Shown: piece by piece, positions 8,410 through 16,275 of the stretch | Numbering within the stretch: position 1 is the stretch's first letter | Layout: the number at the start of each line of letters is the position of its first letter | Source of the DNA: Frankia casuarinae | GTDB taxonomy: Bacteria; Actinomycetota; Actinomycetes; Frankiales; Frankiaceae | NCBI RefSeq assembly: GCF_000013345.1 | Contig: NC_007777.1 | Span: 3,410,001-3,474,000, forward strand | Direction: 5' to 3' | Length of the DNA stretch: 64,000 bases | Notes under the pieces: generated by a model | What the model saw: only the letters and a program-made list of their open reading frames with translations | What the model was told of the DNA's origin: nothing | The model's database searches: none | Position numbers and translations under genes: made by a program

Positions 8410-9087
8410 TCAGCCCCGCACCGAGAAGGTCGGCCGCTCGTCCTCGCTCGGTTGCACGACGACGAACCCCTGGCCGGAAAAGCCGAGCTGGAACGCCTCC
8501 CCGGAGCCGCGCCCGATGAGCCCGCCGAGCCGGGCGGTGCGCCGGGGCTCGACGCGCAGCCCATCGGTGTAGGCGACGAGGGCGTCGGTGTCGACGTAGG
8601 TCGACGCCTCCCGGGTGTCGAGCACGATCGGACTGCCCTTGGCGGTCAGCGCCACCCAGCCGTGCCCACGCACCACCACGTTGAACATCCCCATTCCGGA
8701 CAGCATGGTGATGCCGCGGACCCGCTCGATGCTCCACTGCAGCCCGGCGTCGAAGGCCAGGATGTTCTTGCCGTTGACCGAGAGTCCCTCGCCGGCAAGC
8801 TGCGCGACGATGACCTCCTTGCCGTAGTCCGCGAGGTACAGCAGCCCCTGGCCGGTCGCCGTCATGAGCGGAACGCCCTCACCCGTCGCCCAGGAGGAGG
8901 CGATCCGGCCGAGCTGCGGCGGCTGCGGATTGAAGTCGATCAACCCCTCGTAGGCGATCATTGACCCGACCCGGGCGAAGAGATCCTGGCCCGGGTTCAT
9001 GACCACCTTGGCGATCTTCGAGCCGTGCCTGCTCATCCGTTCCATGATCGGAGTTGGTCCGTAGTGCTGGATCAGGCTGCCCTGCAC
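8410..9087 (-). CDS. AIM24-family protein
   Basis: A compact AIM24/DUF124 protein of 225 residues without extra tracts: SKIAKVVMNPGQDLFARVG, MIAYEGLIDFNPQPPQL, LSVNGKNILAFDAGLQW and FSGQGFVVVQPSE follow the family pattern. The GTG at 9087 has an aggagcgggcc ribosome site. It lies between a TerD-AIM24 fusion gene and another AIM24 gene on the same strand, with gaps of 62 and 84 bp, so the three are likely co-transcribed. It probably forms part of the same surface- or stress-linked complex; this is an inference from context only. Confidence 0.85.
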   Translation of the reverse strand: MQGSLIQHYGPTPIMERMSRHGSKIAKVVMNPGQDLFARVGSMIAYEGLIDFNPQPPQLGRIASSWATGEGVPLMTATGQGLLYLADYGKEVIVAQLAGEGLSVNGKNILAFDAGLQWSIERVRGITMLSGMGMFNVVVRGHGWVALTAKGSPIVLDTREASTYVDTDALVAYTDGLRVEPRRTARLGGLIGRGSGEAFQLGFSGQGFVVVQPSEDERPTFSVRG

Positions 9088-9149
9088 GGCCCGCTCCTCT
9101 CCCCCGGCGGTCCTCCCGCCAGGCGCGCTTCCCGGATGGTCGACACGCC

Positions 9150-10511
9150 TCAGACCTCGTACGGCTGGACGACGATGAAGTGCCCCGCGAACCCCATGAA
9201 CTGCAGAGCCAGTGCCTCGCCGCTACCGCCGGCGTAGATCTGCCGGGAGATCCGGACCTGAGTGGACACGCTGACCCGCATGCCGGTGGTCCAGGCGACG
9301 AGGGCGTTCATGTCCGCGAAGGTCGGGCCCTGCACGGTGAGGGTCATCGGAGACCCCTTGGTCATGACGACCACCGAACCCGGCCCGGAGACCTCGAAGT
9401 GGAAGAACCCCCCGCCGGGGATGCCGGGGCTCTCGATCCGACGCACCTCGGTGCGCACGGTGGCGTCCATCGCCAGCAGGTTCTTCGCGTTGACGCAGAG
9501 GGAGGAGCTGCCGAGCTCGACGATGTGCAGGTCCGCGGCGTCCTGGGCAAGGAAGACCTCACCCGAGCCCTTGCAGGTCATCAGCTTGAGGCTCTGGCCG
9601 GTCAGCTTGCCCTCGATGAGACCGCGCAGCCCGCTGCTCTTGTAGTCGAACTCGACGCTGCCCTGGTAGGCGACCATCGACCCGCGCAGCGCCAACGCGT
9701 CCGGACCGAGGGTGACCTTGACCAGCTTGCCGTTCTGCTGGGTCCACCGACCGGCGGTCGGCACCTCACGGTAGGGATCCAGGCTGTTCATCGCCCCGGG
9801 CAGGGTGGGTCGCGCCTGCGACGGCAGGATCTCGGGTCCGCCGAACGCGCCGGTCGGCGGCATCCCACCCGGCATGCCGGTGGCGGGCATCCCACCCGCG
9901 AAGCCCATGGGCGGCGGTGCAGCGAGCGGAGCGCCGAAACCGGGAGCGCCGAAACCGGGAGCGGGGGCCGGCTGCGGCGCCTCGTCGGCGACCTCACCGC
10001 CGTAAGAGCGGATGAGCTCGGCCAGTCCCCCCTGGAACCCCTGGCCCACGGCGGCGATCCGCCACACACCCTTGCGGTAGATGTCGGCGATCATCACGGC
10101 GCGCTCGCTGGTGAAGTCGGCGCCGGTGAAGGAGTAGCGCAGCACCTCGGTTCCCGCGACGACGACCCGCAGGTACCCCGACGAGATAGCCGAGGCGCTA
10201 CCGGCACCGTCGAGGGCGGCGCAGAACGACAGCCGGCCGATCGAGGCGGGCACCTGGTCGAGGGTGACCCGGAACGCCTGACTGTCGCCGGCCTGCGGCC
10301 CGAGGAGCTGGATGGACTTCTCCGGCGACGCCGGCTGGTTGAAGAAGACGAAGTAGCGGTCGTCGGTGAGGCGATCGGCGCCGTCCAGGCCGAAGCAGGA
10401 GATGTCCCACTCCCCCGGCGCATTGATCTGGATCCCGACGTACAGGTCGGTGCCCGGGGTGATCGTCGACAGCTGCGCCTTCTGCCCTCGACTGAACTGG
10501 GTGACCAACAC
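9150..10511 (-). CDS. TerD domain - AIM24 domain fusion protein
   Basis: The N-terminal 185 residues are a TerD/CABP domain: QFSRGQKAQLSTITPGTDLY, then GLDGADRLTDDRYFVFFNQ (the usual acidic Ca-binding loop) and GTEVLRYSFTGADFTSERAV, with IYRKGVWRIAAVGQGFQGGL. TerD proteins act in tellurite and general stress resistance and bind calcium. A Pro/Gly/Ala linker (about 190-255) leads to an AIM24 domain (LVKVTLGPDALALRGSMVAY, LCVNAKNLLAMDATVRTEV, FMGFAGHFIVVQPYEV). The GTG at 10511 is preferred because ggaggg lies just upstream; the ATG at 10553 would leave that site inside the gene. First of three AIM24 genes; divergent from the aldo/keto reductase. The fusion ties AIM24 to TerD/TelA-type stress biology. 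Confidence 0.88.
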   Translation of the reverse strand: MLVTQFSRGQKAQLSTITPGTDLYVGIQINAPGEWDISCFGLDGADRLTDDRYFVFFNQPASPEKSIQLLGPQAGDSQAFRVTLDQVPASIGRLSFCAALDGAGSASAISSGYLRVVVAGTEVLRYSFTGADFTSERAVMIADIYRKGVWRIAAVGQGFQGGLAELIRSYGGEVADEAPQPAPAPGFGAPGFGAPLAAPPPMGFAGGMPATGMPGGMPPTGAFGGPEILPSQARPTLPGAMNSLDPYREVPTAGRWTQQNGKLVKVTLGPDALALRGSMVAYQGSVEFDYKSSGLRGLIEGKLTGQSLKLMTCKGSGEVFLAQDAADLHIVELGSSSLCVNAKNLLAMDATVRTEVRRIESPGIPGGGFFHFEVSGPGSVVVMTKGSPMTLTVQGPTFADMNALVAWTTGMRVSVSTQVRISRQIYAGGSGEALALQFMGFAGHFIVVQPYEV

Positions 10512-10795
10512 GCTCCCTCCACCTGGCATTCCGTGCCGGACCGGCGCAACCATGACCTACCGGCGTTACCGTGCCCAACCGGCCAGCCAGCACCCGCCCG
10601 CATCCGCACGAACCGGACTGCCGGCAACCTAGCAGCTGCCGGAGAGTACAGCCGAACACGTCGGCGCCGGGAACGCTGTCGATCCCCGGACAAGACGATT
10701 CGCGGACAGGACGATTCGACGACGACACCGGCATCGGAGCGGCTACCGGTGAGGCTCCTCTCGCGCTCCGACATGGTCGGGCGTTCACTGGACAG

Positions 10796-11785
10796 ATGCG
10801 CTACGTCGAGGGCATCACGACAGCCAGCGGTAAGAAGATATCCAAGATCGGCCTCGGAACCTGGCAGTTCGGGTCCAGGGAGTGGGGGTACGGGGCGAGC
10901 TACGCCGACACCGAGGCCGGGCGCATCGTGCGCCGGGCCCTCGAACTCGGGGTGACGCTGTTCGACTCCGCCGAGATCTACGGGATGGGACGCAGCGAAC
11001 GCATCCTCGGCTCGGCGCTGGCCGGGATCCCGGACGCGCTGGACCGGGCGTACGTGGCGACGAAGGTGTTCCCCGTGCTCCCGCTGGCTCCGATCGTCGA
11101 GCAGCGGGCGGTCGCGAGCGCGAACCGGCTCGGGGTGCACCGCATCGACCTGTATCAGGTCCACCAGCCCAATCCGGTGATCAGGGACGGCCAGACGATG
11201 CGCGGGATGGCGGCGCTGCGCGCCGTCGGCCTCGTCGGGGACGTCGGGGTCAGCAACTACTCGCTGACCCGCTGGCAGGACGCCGAGGCGGCGCTCGGCG
11301 CGCCCATCCTGTCCAACCAGGTCGAGTACAGCCTGGTTCGGCGCAGGCGGGGCGAGGAGCTGCTGGCGTTCGCCGCCCGGGAGTCCCGGATCGTGATCGC
11401 CTGGAGCCCGCTGAGCCAGGGGCTGCTCTCGGGCCGCTACGACGTCACGAACCGCCCGACCGGGCGGATCCGCGCGATAAACCCGCTGTTCCTCACCGAG
11501 AATCTGGCCCGCGCCACCCCGCTGCTCGACGTCCTACGCGAGGTCGCCGCCACGCACGACGCCACCCCCGCCCAGATCGCGCTGGCCTGGGCGATCCATC
11601 ATCCGTCGGTCGTCGCGATCCCGGGGGCGTCCAGCGTCGCCCAGGTGGAGAACAACGCCGCCGCGGCCGACATCACGCTCACCGAGGACGAGTACGGCAC
11701 GTTGACCGCAGCCGCGCAACGCTTCGAACCGCTCGCCGGCACGTCGGCCTTCGCCGCGCTGGCCGCGGAACGGCTCCACCGCTGA
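10796..11785 (+). CDS. Aldo/keto reductase
   Basis: A 329-residue (beta/alpha)8 NADPH-dependent oxidoreductase. The catalytic tetrad is present: Asp57 and Tyr62 in LFDSAEIYGMG, Lys90 in YVATKVFP and His123 in DLYQVHQPNP. The cofactor end is also typical (IPGASSVAQVENNAAA). It belongs to the group related to YhdN/Tas-type enzymes that reduce aldehydes and ketones; the physiological substrate is unknown. The ATG at 10796 gives the normal N-terminus with the first strand at KISKIGLGTWQFG. It is transcribed away from the TerD-AIM24 operon and ends against the Ntn hydrolase gene. Confidence 0.92.
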   Translation: MRYVEGITTASGKKISKIGLGTWQFGSREWGYGASYADTEAGRIVRRALELGVTLFDSAEIYGMGRSERILGSALAGIPDALDRAYVATKVFPVLPLAPIVEQRAVASANRLGVHRIDLYQVHQPNPVIRDGQTMRGMAALRAVGLVGDVGVSNYSLTRWQDAEAALGAPILSNQVEYSLVRRRRGEELLAFAARESRIVIAWSPLSQGLLSGRYDVTNRPTGRIRAINPLFLTENLARATPLLDVLREVAATHDATPAQIALAWAIHHPSVVAIPGASSVAQVENNAAAADITLTEDEYGTLTAAAQRFEPLAGTSAFAALAAERLHR

Positions 11786-11793
11786 CCGCTGTC

Positions 11794-11847
11794 CGGCCAG
11801 TCCGAGGCGCCCGGTCAGTCCGAGGCGCCCGGTCAGTCCGAGGCGTC
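11794..11847. repeat. 18-bp tandem repeat over the stop codon of the Ntn hydrolase gene
   Basis: Three near-identical units of about 18 bp (core cagtccgaggcg) between the convergent aldo/keto reductase and Ntn hydrolase genes. The units supply the DASD-stop end of the Ntn hydrolase and its 3' flank; each unit carries the same potential stop. Confidence 0.75.
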
Positions 11848-12408
11848 GTAGGTGGTCACGTCGTCGGAGGAGATGTCGTCGGAGGAGATGATGTGGAACG
11901 GCGGGCACACCCCGGTCGAGTGGTGGGCCGCGGCCTCCAGCGCCATCCGGACCCGCTGTTTCGGGTCGAGGCCCCGGGTGCTGTGCAGCGAGCCGCAGGC
12001 GTACTCGTCGCCGCTGCCGACCGCATAGTAGTTATCCGCGCTGCGGCCGATCTGGTAGTCCGAGTCGATGCGGTAGAGGTGTCCGCGGAGGCCGACCAGG
12101 AACAGCCCGCCGCTCTCATTGCCGGAGTCGTTGCGGGCGAAGCCGCCGTCACGCAGGCAGTCCCGGACCACCGCGATGAAGTCCGTCGCCATGAACCGAT
12201 CGAGATCCCAGTCCTGCGGGACCGGGGGCACGAGGCTGTAGCGGAGCAGCTGGCCCATCCGGAACGAATCAGTGAACCCCATAATGAACTCACTGTTACG
12301 AAACACCTTGGTATCCGCACGGACAGTGATAGACCAGCCAGCGACACCGGCGCTGTCCCCACCGATCACGACCCGGCCGTCCTGCTGTACCCCGACGATG
12401 CAGGTCAC
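11833..12408 (-). CDS. Proteasome-like Ntn hydrolase, stand-alone
   Basis: Started at the GTG at 12408, the protein begins M-TCIVGVQQDGRVVIGGDSAG. Removing Met leaves Thr1 as the N-terminal nucleophile, and counting from it gives Asp17 (GGDSAG) and Lys33 (RADTKVF), the exact catalytic positions of 20S proteasome beta subunits and HslV. Further on, AVGSGDEYACGSL matches the Gly128-Ser129-Gly130 region. No propeptide is needed. At 191 residues it is the size of a mature beta subunit. Upstream codons to 12513 spell low-quality sequence and would bury Thr1. No alpha subunit, ATPase or Pup gene is near, so it resembles lone proteasome homologues such as Anbu or BPH rather than the housekeeping proteasome. 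Role unknown. No clear ribosome site is visible. Confidence 0.82.
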   Translation of the reverse strand: MTCIVGVQQDGRVVIGGDSAGVAGWSITVRADTKVFRNSEFIMGFTDSFRMGQLLRYSLVPPVPQDWDLDRFMATDFIAVVRDCLRDGGFARNDSGNESGGLFLVGLRGHLYRIDSDYQIGRSADNYYAVGSGDEYACGSLHSTRGLDPKQRVRMALEAAAHHSTGVCPPFHIISSDDISSDDVTTYDASD

Positions 12409-12631
12409 GAAGCGGAATGGTACCGGTTCGCCCCGAAGCCGGACGCCGTACCCCATCCGCGTCACCAGCCCGTTGACACGCTCCGCCCGTTGACACGCTC
12501 CGCCCGCTGTCACCCGCCCCGCCCGCTGTCACCCTGCCGACCCGGGAGCCGTTCCGGCGGTCCGGTCGTCAGGCGGATGTGAGAACGTGTCCTGCGCACA
12601 CACGAGAACGGAAGCGGAGGACGGGCACACC

Positions 12632-13411
12632 ATGGGGATGAAGCGGTTCATGTCGCGGCTCGGCGTGGGCGGGGCCGCGGTCGAGACCGTGCTGGACCGT
12701 CCGGAAACCCTGCCGGGCCAGGTCGTGACCGGTCTGACCACCGTCACCGGCGGCAAGGTCGAGCAGAAGATCGAGAAGGTCCTCGTCGCGCTCGAGGCGA
12801 CCGTCGAGGTCGAGACCGACGACTCGACCTGGCACGAGCAGGTCACCTTCGGTACCCAGCAGATCGGTGGCGGCTTCACTATCCACCCGGAGCAGCAGAT
12901 CAGCGGCCGCTTCGAGCTGCCCGTGCCGTGGCAGACCCCGATCACCGACATCGGCGGGTGGCATCTGCACGGGATGAAGATCGGGGTGCGGACCAAGCTG
13001 GCCATCCCCGGGGCGGTGGACCCGGGTGACCTCGACGCGGTGAACGTGCACCCGCTGCCCGTCCAGGAGGCGGTGCTCGCCGCCCTCGGTGACCTCGGCT
13101 TCCACTTCAAGTCCGCCGACGTCGAGAAGGGCCGCCTACACGGCTCCGACCTGCCCTTCTACCAGGAGATCGAGCTGAAGCCGTCGGGCGAGTACGCCCG
13201 GCGCATCTCCGAACTGGAGGTCACCTTCCTCGTCGACGGCTCCGGGGTGGACGTCGTCCTGGAGGCCGACCGCCGCGGTGGGCTGCTGTCCTCCGGCGGC
13301 GACGAGCTCAGCCGGTTCCGGCTCGGCCACCACGACACCGACCGGCACCAGCTCGCCGGGCTGCTCCACCAGCAGCTGGAGCACCTGGGCCGCCGCCGCG
13401 GCTGGTTCTGA
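12632..13411 (+). CDS. Spo0M-like (sporulation-control / arrestin-fold) protein
   Basis: A 259-residue protein of the SpoOM family. The family N-terminus appears as MKRFMSRLGVGGAAVETVLD, followed by a beta-rich part, LPGQVVTGLTTVTGGKVEQK, and FELPVPWQTPITDIGG with HLHGMKIGVRTKLAIPGAVD. The second half has the conserved YQEIELKPSGEYARRISELEV. In Bacillus Spo0M affects sporulation and links to the cytoskeleton; in actinobacteria the role is not settled. GGAGG at 12616-12620 supports the ATG at 12632; an ATG six bases later is also possible. A Gly/Ser-containing C-terminal tail ends RRRGWF. Confidence 0.88.
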   Translation: MGMKRFMSRLGVGGAAVETVLDRPETLPGQVVTGLTTVTGGKVEQKIEKVLVALEATVEVETDDSTWHEQVTFGTQQIGGGFTIHPEQQISGRFELPVPWQTPITDIGGWHLHGMKIGVRTKLAIPGAVDPGDLDAVNVHPLPVQEAVLAALGDLGFHFKSADVEKGRLHGSDLPFYQEIELKPSGEYARRISELEVTFLVDGSGVDVVLEADRRGGLLSSGGDELSRFRLGHHDTDRHQLAGLLHQQLEHLGRRRGWF

Positions 13412-13469
13412 GCGCTCTACCCGTCCGGGGGACGTCGGCTCACCTGGTGAAGCTGCAAGAATACGGTAT

Positions 13470-13895
13470 GTGAAGATCGAGGAGCTGGAGGCGGATCGTA
13501 CCTGGCTGGCGTTCGACCCCATGCGGCAGCTTCGGCCGCACCTGACCTCCACCGGGTTCGTCAAGCTCGTCAACGAGGTCCAGCGCCCCGAGGGCTACCG
13601 CCTGGTCGCGTCATGGGACGGGGAGCTGGGACGGGTGGTCGCGGCGGTCGGATTCCGGCAGGTGACCTCGCTCGCCTACGGGCGGCATCTGGTCATCGAC
13701 GATCTGTCCACGATCCTGGCGGCGCGGGGGCGGGGGCACGCCACCCGGCTGCTCGCCTGGAGTGAACGGGAGGCGCGCCGGCTCGGCTGCGAACATATCC
13801 ATCTCGACGCCGGCACCCACCGCTACGAGGCGCACCGGCTCTACCTGCGAACCGGCTTCACGATCGCGGCCTTCCACTTCACCCGCCGACTCTGA
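13470..13895 (+). CDS. GNAT-family N-acetyltransferase
   Basis: A 141-residue acetyl-CoA-dependent acyltransferase. The acetyl-CoA loop is ARGRGHATRLLAW (R/Q-x-x-G-x-G/A) near residue 84, and the C-terminal strand is HRLYLRTGFTIAAFHF. HIHLDAGTHRYEAHRLY is the usual core before the final strand. The closest familiar pattern is that of small GNAT enzymes acting on amino acids or antibiotics; the substrate is unknown. The GTG at 13470 gives a normal N-terminus (VKIEELEADRTWLAF). It follows the Spo0M-like gene by 58 bp on the same strand and may be co-transcribed. The gene is followed directly by a G-run array. Confidence 0.85.
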   Translation: MKIEELEADRTWLAFDPMRQLRPHLTSTGFVKLVNEVQRPEGYRLVASWDGELGRVVAAVGFRQVTSLAYGRHLVIDDLSTILAARGRGHATRLLAWSEREARRLGCEHIHLDAGTHRYEAHRLYLRTGFTIAAFHFTRRL

Positions 13896-13941
13896 GGTCC
13901 CTCCGCAGTCCCTCCCCCGGCCGTCAGCCGTCCGGCGGTCA

Positions 13942-13994
13942 GGGGACAGGGGGTCAGGGGGGCAAGGGGACAAGGGGGTCAGGGGGTCAGGGGG
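13942..13994 (+). other. Array of seven G-runs, strong G-quadruplex candidate
   Basis: On the plus strand, runs of 4 to 6 G (13942, 13949, 13957, 13966, 13974, 13982, 13990) are separated by 3- or 4-nt loops of the tca/aca/caa type. It lies between the convergent acetyltransferase and S9 peptidase genes and would be in the 3' end of the acetyltransferase mRNA. The last few runs overlap the peptidase's final codons and stop. Confidence 0.8.
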
Positions 13995-16194
13995 TCAGCA
14001 GCCGGGGGGTCAGCCAGTCGACGACCGCTCGGACGAACGACCTGCGGTGGCGCAGATCCGCGATCTCGTGCCCCTCGCCGGGAAAGAGCAGGTAACGGCA
14101 GTCGACGCCGCGAGCGAGGGCCGCGGCGACCGTCTGCTCCGCCTCGATCACCGGGACGTTGGTGTCGTTCTCCCCATGCACGACGAGCAACGGCGCGGCG
14201 AGGGCGCTCATCCGGTGCAGCGGGGACAGCGCCCGCAGCAACGCCGGCTCGGTGCGTGGATCACCGTACTTGGTGACCGCGGACGCGGCGATCCACGGCT
14301 CGGTGTACTGATAGAAGCTCTCCAGATCAACCATCCCGCAGACGTCTACCCCGACCCGGAACAGCTCCGGGAAGTGGACCATCGCCGCCAGCGTCAGATA
14401 GCCGCCGTAGGAGCGGCCGGCGACGCCGATCCGGTCCGGGTCAGCCAGGCCCGTCGCGACCAGATGCGCCACGCAGCTGCGGACGTCGGCGATGCCGCCG
14501 AACCGACGATGGGTGTGATCGGCCTCCTCGAACGACCGGCCGAATCCGGTGGAGCCGCGCACGTTCGGCGCGAACACCGCGATCCCCCGGGCGAGCACGG
14601 CCTGGAACAGCGGGTTGTAGACGGGACGCTCCTGCGCCTCCGGGCCGCCGTGCAGGTGGAGCAGGGTCGGGACCGGTCCTCGCGGGCCGTGCGGGCGGTA
14701 CCACCAACCGGACAGTTCCCGGCCGTCGTGGGCCGGCAGGGCGCACGGCACCGGACGGACCAGCCGCGGGTGGTCACCGGTGCGGGGCCCGGGGATCCCG
14801 GGTACACGCGCCGGCGCGGATAGCCCGGATGGCATGGATGGCCCGGATGGCCCGGATGGCCCCGGGCTGTCGGATCCCAGGCCGTCAACGTCGATGTTCA
14901 GGACGACCCGCGGTCCCGGGATGGTCACTGCCTCGACGGGAGCGTGCGAGATCAGCCGACGGTAGCCGGCGGATGGCGCGGTGAGATCCCAGGTCCAGAT
15001 CTCCCCCGGCCTGGTGGCACCATCCAGGGCAAGCACGAGCTCCCGCCCCCCGGGCCGGACGAGCACGCCGGTGACGACGTCGCGGGGAAGCGGCGGCAGC
15101 GTCAGTGACCGTCCGGTGGGCAGATCGACCAGCGCGAGCTCGCTGCGCCCGCCCACGTTCCAGACGACGACCGCCCGATCCGGATCGAGCAGGGCGAACC
15201 GCTCCAGATCGGCGTCATCCCGGGCGGCGAGGACCCGCGGCCCGCCGGTCGGATCGCCCGTGGGGTCGACGGGGACGTCGAACAACGCGGCCCGGTCCCG
15301 CCCGATGTCGCACAGCAGCAGCAGGCGACGGCCGTCGGCGACGAACCGACCGGTCACGGTGGTCGCCGTCCCGCCGGGCACCTGCCATGACCCGCCGATC
15401 CCCTCCCTGGCTGCGATCCCCTCCCTGGCTGCGATCCCCTCCCTGGCTGCGATCCCCTCCCTGGCTGCGATCCCCTCCCTGGCTGCGATCCCCTCCCTGG
15501 CTGCGATCATGGTGTCGACCACGAGCACCCGCCGGACGCCACGGGGGCCCTCCCGCAGCAGCAGGCGGTACCCGCCACCGGCCGGGCCCCGCCCCGGACC
15601 GCCGCTCCCCGTCCCGTCCGGCGCGGGGTCGGGGAGAACGACGACGTCGCACACCTGCAGCGCCACTCCGGCGGCGAGGCGGGTCCGTCGCCCGTCGGAG
15701 TCGATCAGCACCGCGGCGGTGCGGCCGGACGGATCGGAGCGGTCGGACTCGGTCACGACGAGGCCGTGGCCGTCGTCGGTCCAGCGGGCTGGGGTGGCGG
15801 CCCGCCTCCCGCCGCCGGCCAGGTGGCGCAGGTCACCGCCGTCCGCCCGGACGGTCCGGACCTCGGTGAGCTCCCCGCCGCCCGGCGCGACGTGGACGGC
15901 GATCCGGTCGTCGGTCGGCGACCACAGGACCGCCCGGACATGACCGGGGCCGGTGTCAACCGGGCGCTCCCGGCCATCCGGGTCCCGGATCCACAGCGCG
16001 GGGGCGCCGCCGCGATCGCCGACGAAGGCGAGCCGACCATGCGGGCCGGTACTCGGTGCGCGACAGCTCGCCGCCGCGACCCAGGCGTCGGACAGATCGC
16101 CGGGACGCCCGGAGTCGACGGTGTGCGCCACCACCGGCCGTCCCACCACCGGCCGTCCCACCACCGGCTGCGCCACCACCGCGGGTCGGATCAT
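13987..16194 (-). CDS. S9-family (prolyl oligopeptidase-type) peptidase
   Basis: About 735 residues: an N-terminal beta-propeller (many D-G-x-x strands such as ALWIRDPDGRERPVD and LWSPTDDRIAVH) and a C-terminal alpha/beta hydrolase domain. The triad is Ser in GVAGRSYGGYLTLA (about 593), Asp in VVHGENDTNVP (about 676) and His in FPGEGHEIADL (about 708). These enzymes cut short peptides, often acyl-peptides, in the cytoplasm. I prefer the ATG at 16194, which has ggag at good spacing, over 16212. The propeller holds an IAAREG hexapeptide repeated six times (15397-15504), and the N-terminus repeats VVGRP. It follows the amidotransferase gene on the same strand, so it may hydrolyse the product of that pathway, in the position of the M42 peptidase of the known osmolyte trio. 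Confidence 0.88.
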   Translation of the reverse strand: MIRPAVVAQPVVGRPVVGRPVVAHTVDSGRPGDLSDAWVAAASCRAPSTGPHGRLAFVGDRGGAPALWIRDPDGRERPVDTGPGHVRAVLWSPTDDRIAVHVAPGGGELTEVRTVRADGGDLRHLAGGGRRAATPARWTDDGHGLVVTESDRSDPSGRTAAVLIDSDGRRTRLAAGVALQVCDVVVLPDPAPDGTGSGGPGRGPAGGGYRLLLREGPRGVRRVLVVDTMIAAREGIAAREGIAAREGIAAREGIAAREGIAAREGIGGSWQVPGGTATTVTGRFVADGRRLLLLCDIGRDRAALFDVPVDPTGDPTGGPRVLAARDDADLERFALLDPDRAVVVWNVGGRSELALVDLPTGRSLTLPPLPRDVVTGVLVRPGGRELVLALDGATRPGEIWTWDLTAPSAGYRRLISHAPVEAVTIPGPRVVLNIDVDGLGSDSPGPSGPSGPSMPSGLSAPARVPGIPGPRTGDHPRLVRPVPCALPAHDGRELSGWWYRPHGPRGPVPTLLHLHGGPEAQERPVYNPLFQAVLARGIAVFAPNVRGSTGFGRSFEEADHTHRRFGGIADVRSCVAHLVATGLADPDRIGVAGRSYGGYLTLAAMVHFPELFRVGVDVCGMVDLESFYQYTEPWIAASAVTKYGDPRTEPALLRALSPLHRMSALAAPLLVVHGENDTNVPVIEAEQTVAAALARGVDCRYLLFPGEGHEIADLRHRRSFVRAVVDWLTPRLLTP
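15397..15504. repeat. 18-bp tandem repeat, six perfect units
   Basis: gatcccctccctggctgc repeated six times without change. It is in frame within the S9 peptidase gene and codes for a six-residue unit (AAREGI in rotation) inserted in a loop of the beta-propeller. The perfect identity shows recent expansion. Confidence 0.97.
16129..16173. repeat. 15-bp tandem repeat, two full units plus a degenerate third
   Basis: caccaccggccgtcc at 16129-16143 and 16144-16158, followed by a diverged third unit. It codes VVGRP-type repeats in the N-terminus of the S9 peptidase. Confidence 0.85.
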
Positions 16195-16220
16195 GTCACT
16201 CCAAGGGATCATGCGACTCG

Positions 16221-16274
16221 GTCGTGCGATGTACGTGGGTCGTGCGATGTACGTGGGTCGTGCGATGTACGTAG
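16221..16274. repeat. 18-bp tandem repeat in the 5' region of the S9 peptidase gene
   Basis: gtcgtgcgatgtacgtgg three times (the last with one change) fills almost the whole gap between the amidotransferase stop and the peptidase start. Each unit contains the alternating core gtac. It would lie in the leader or promoter of the peptidase gene. Confidence 0.9.
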
Positions 16275-16275
16275 A

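Noticed and set aside
9054-10955. Long plus-strand open frame opposite the TerD-AIM24 gene
   Set aside because: Antisense shadow with Arg/Gly/His-rich composition; the minus strand has family motifs and ribosome sites.
16221-16274. Possible CRISPR-like array
   Set aside because: The 18-bp units are directly tandem with no spacers and no cas genes are present. The same holds for the other repeat arrays.
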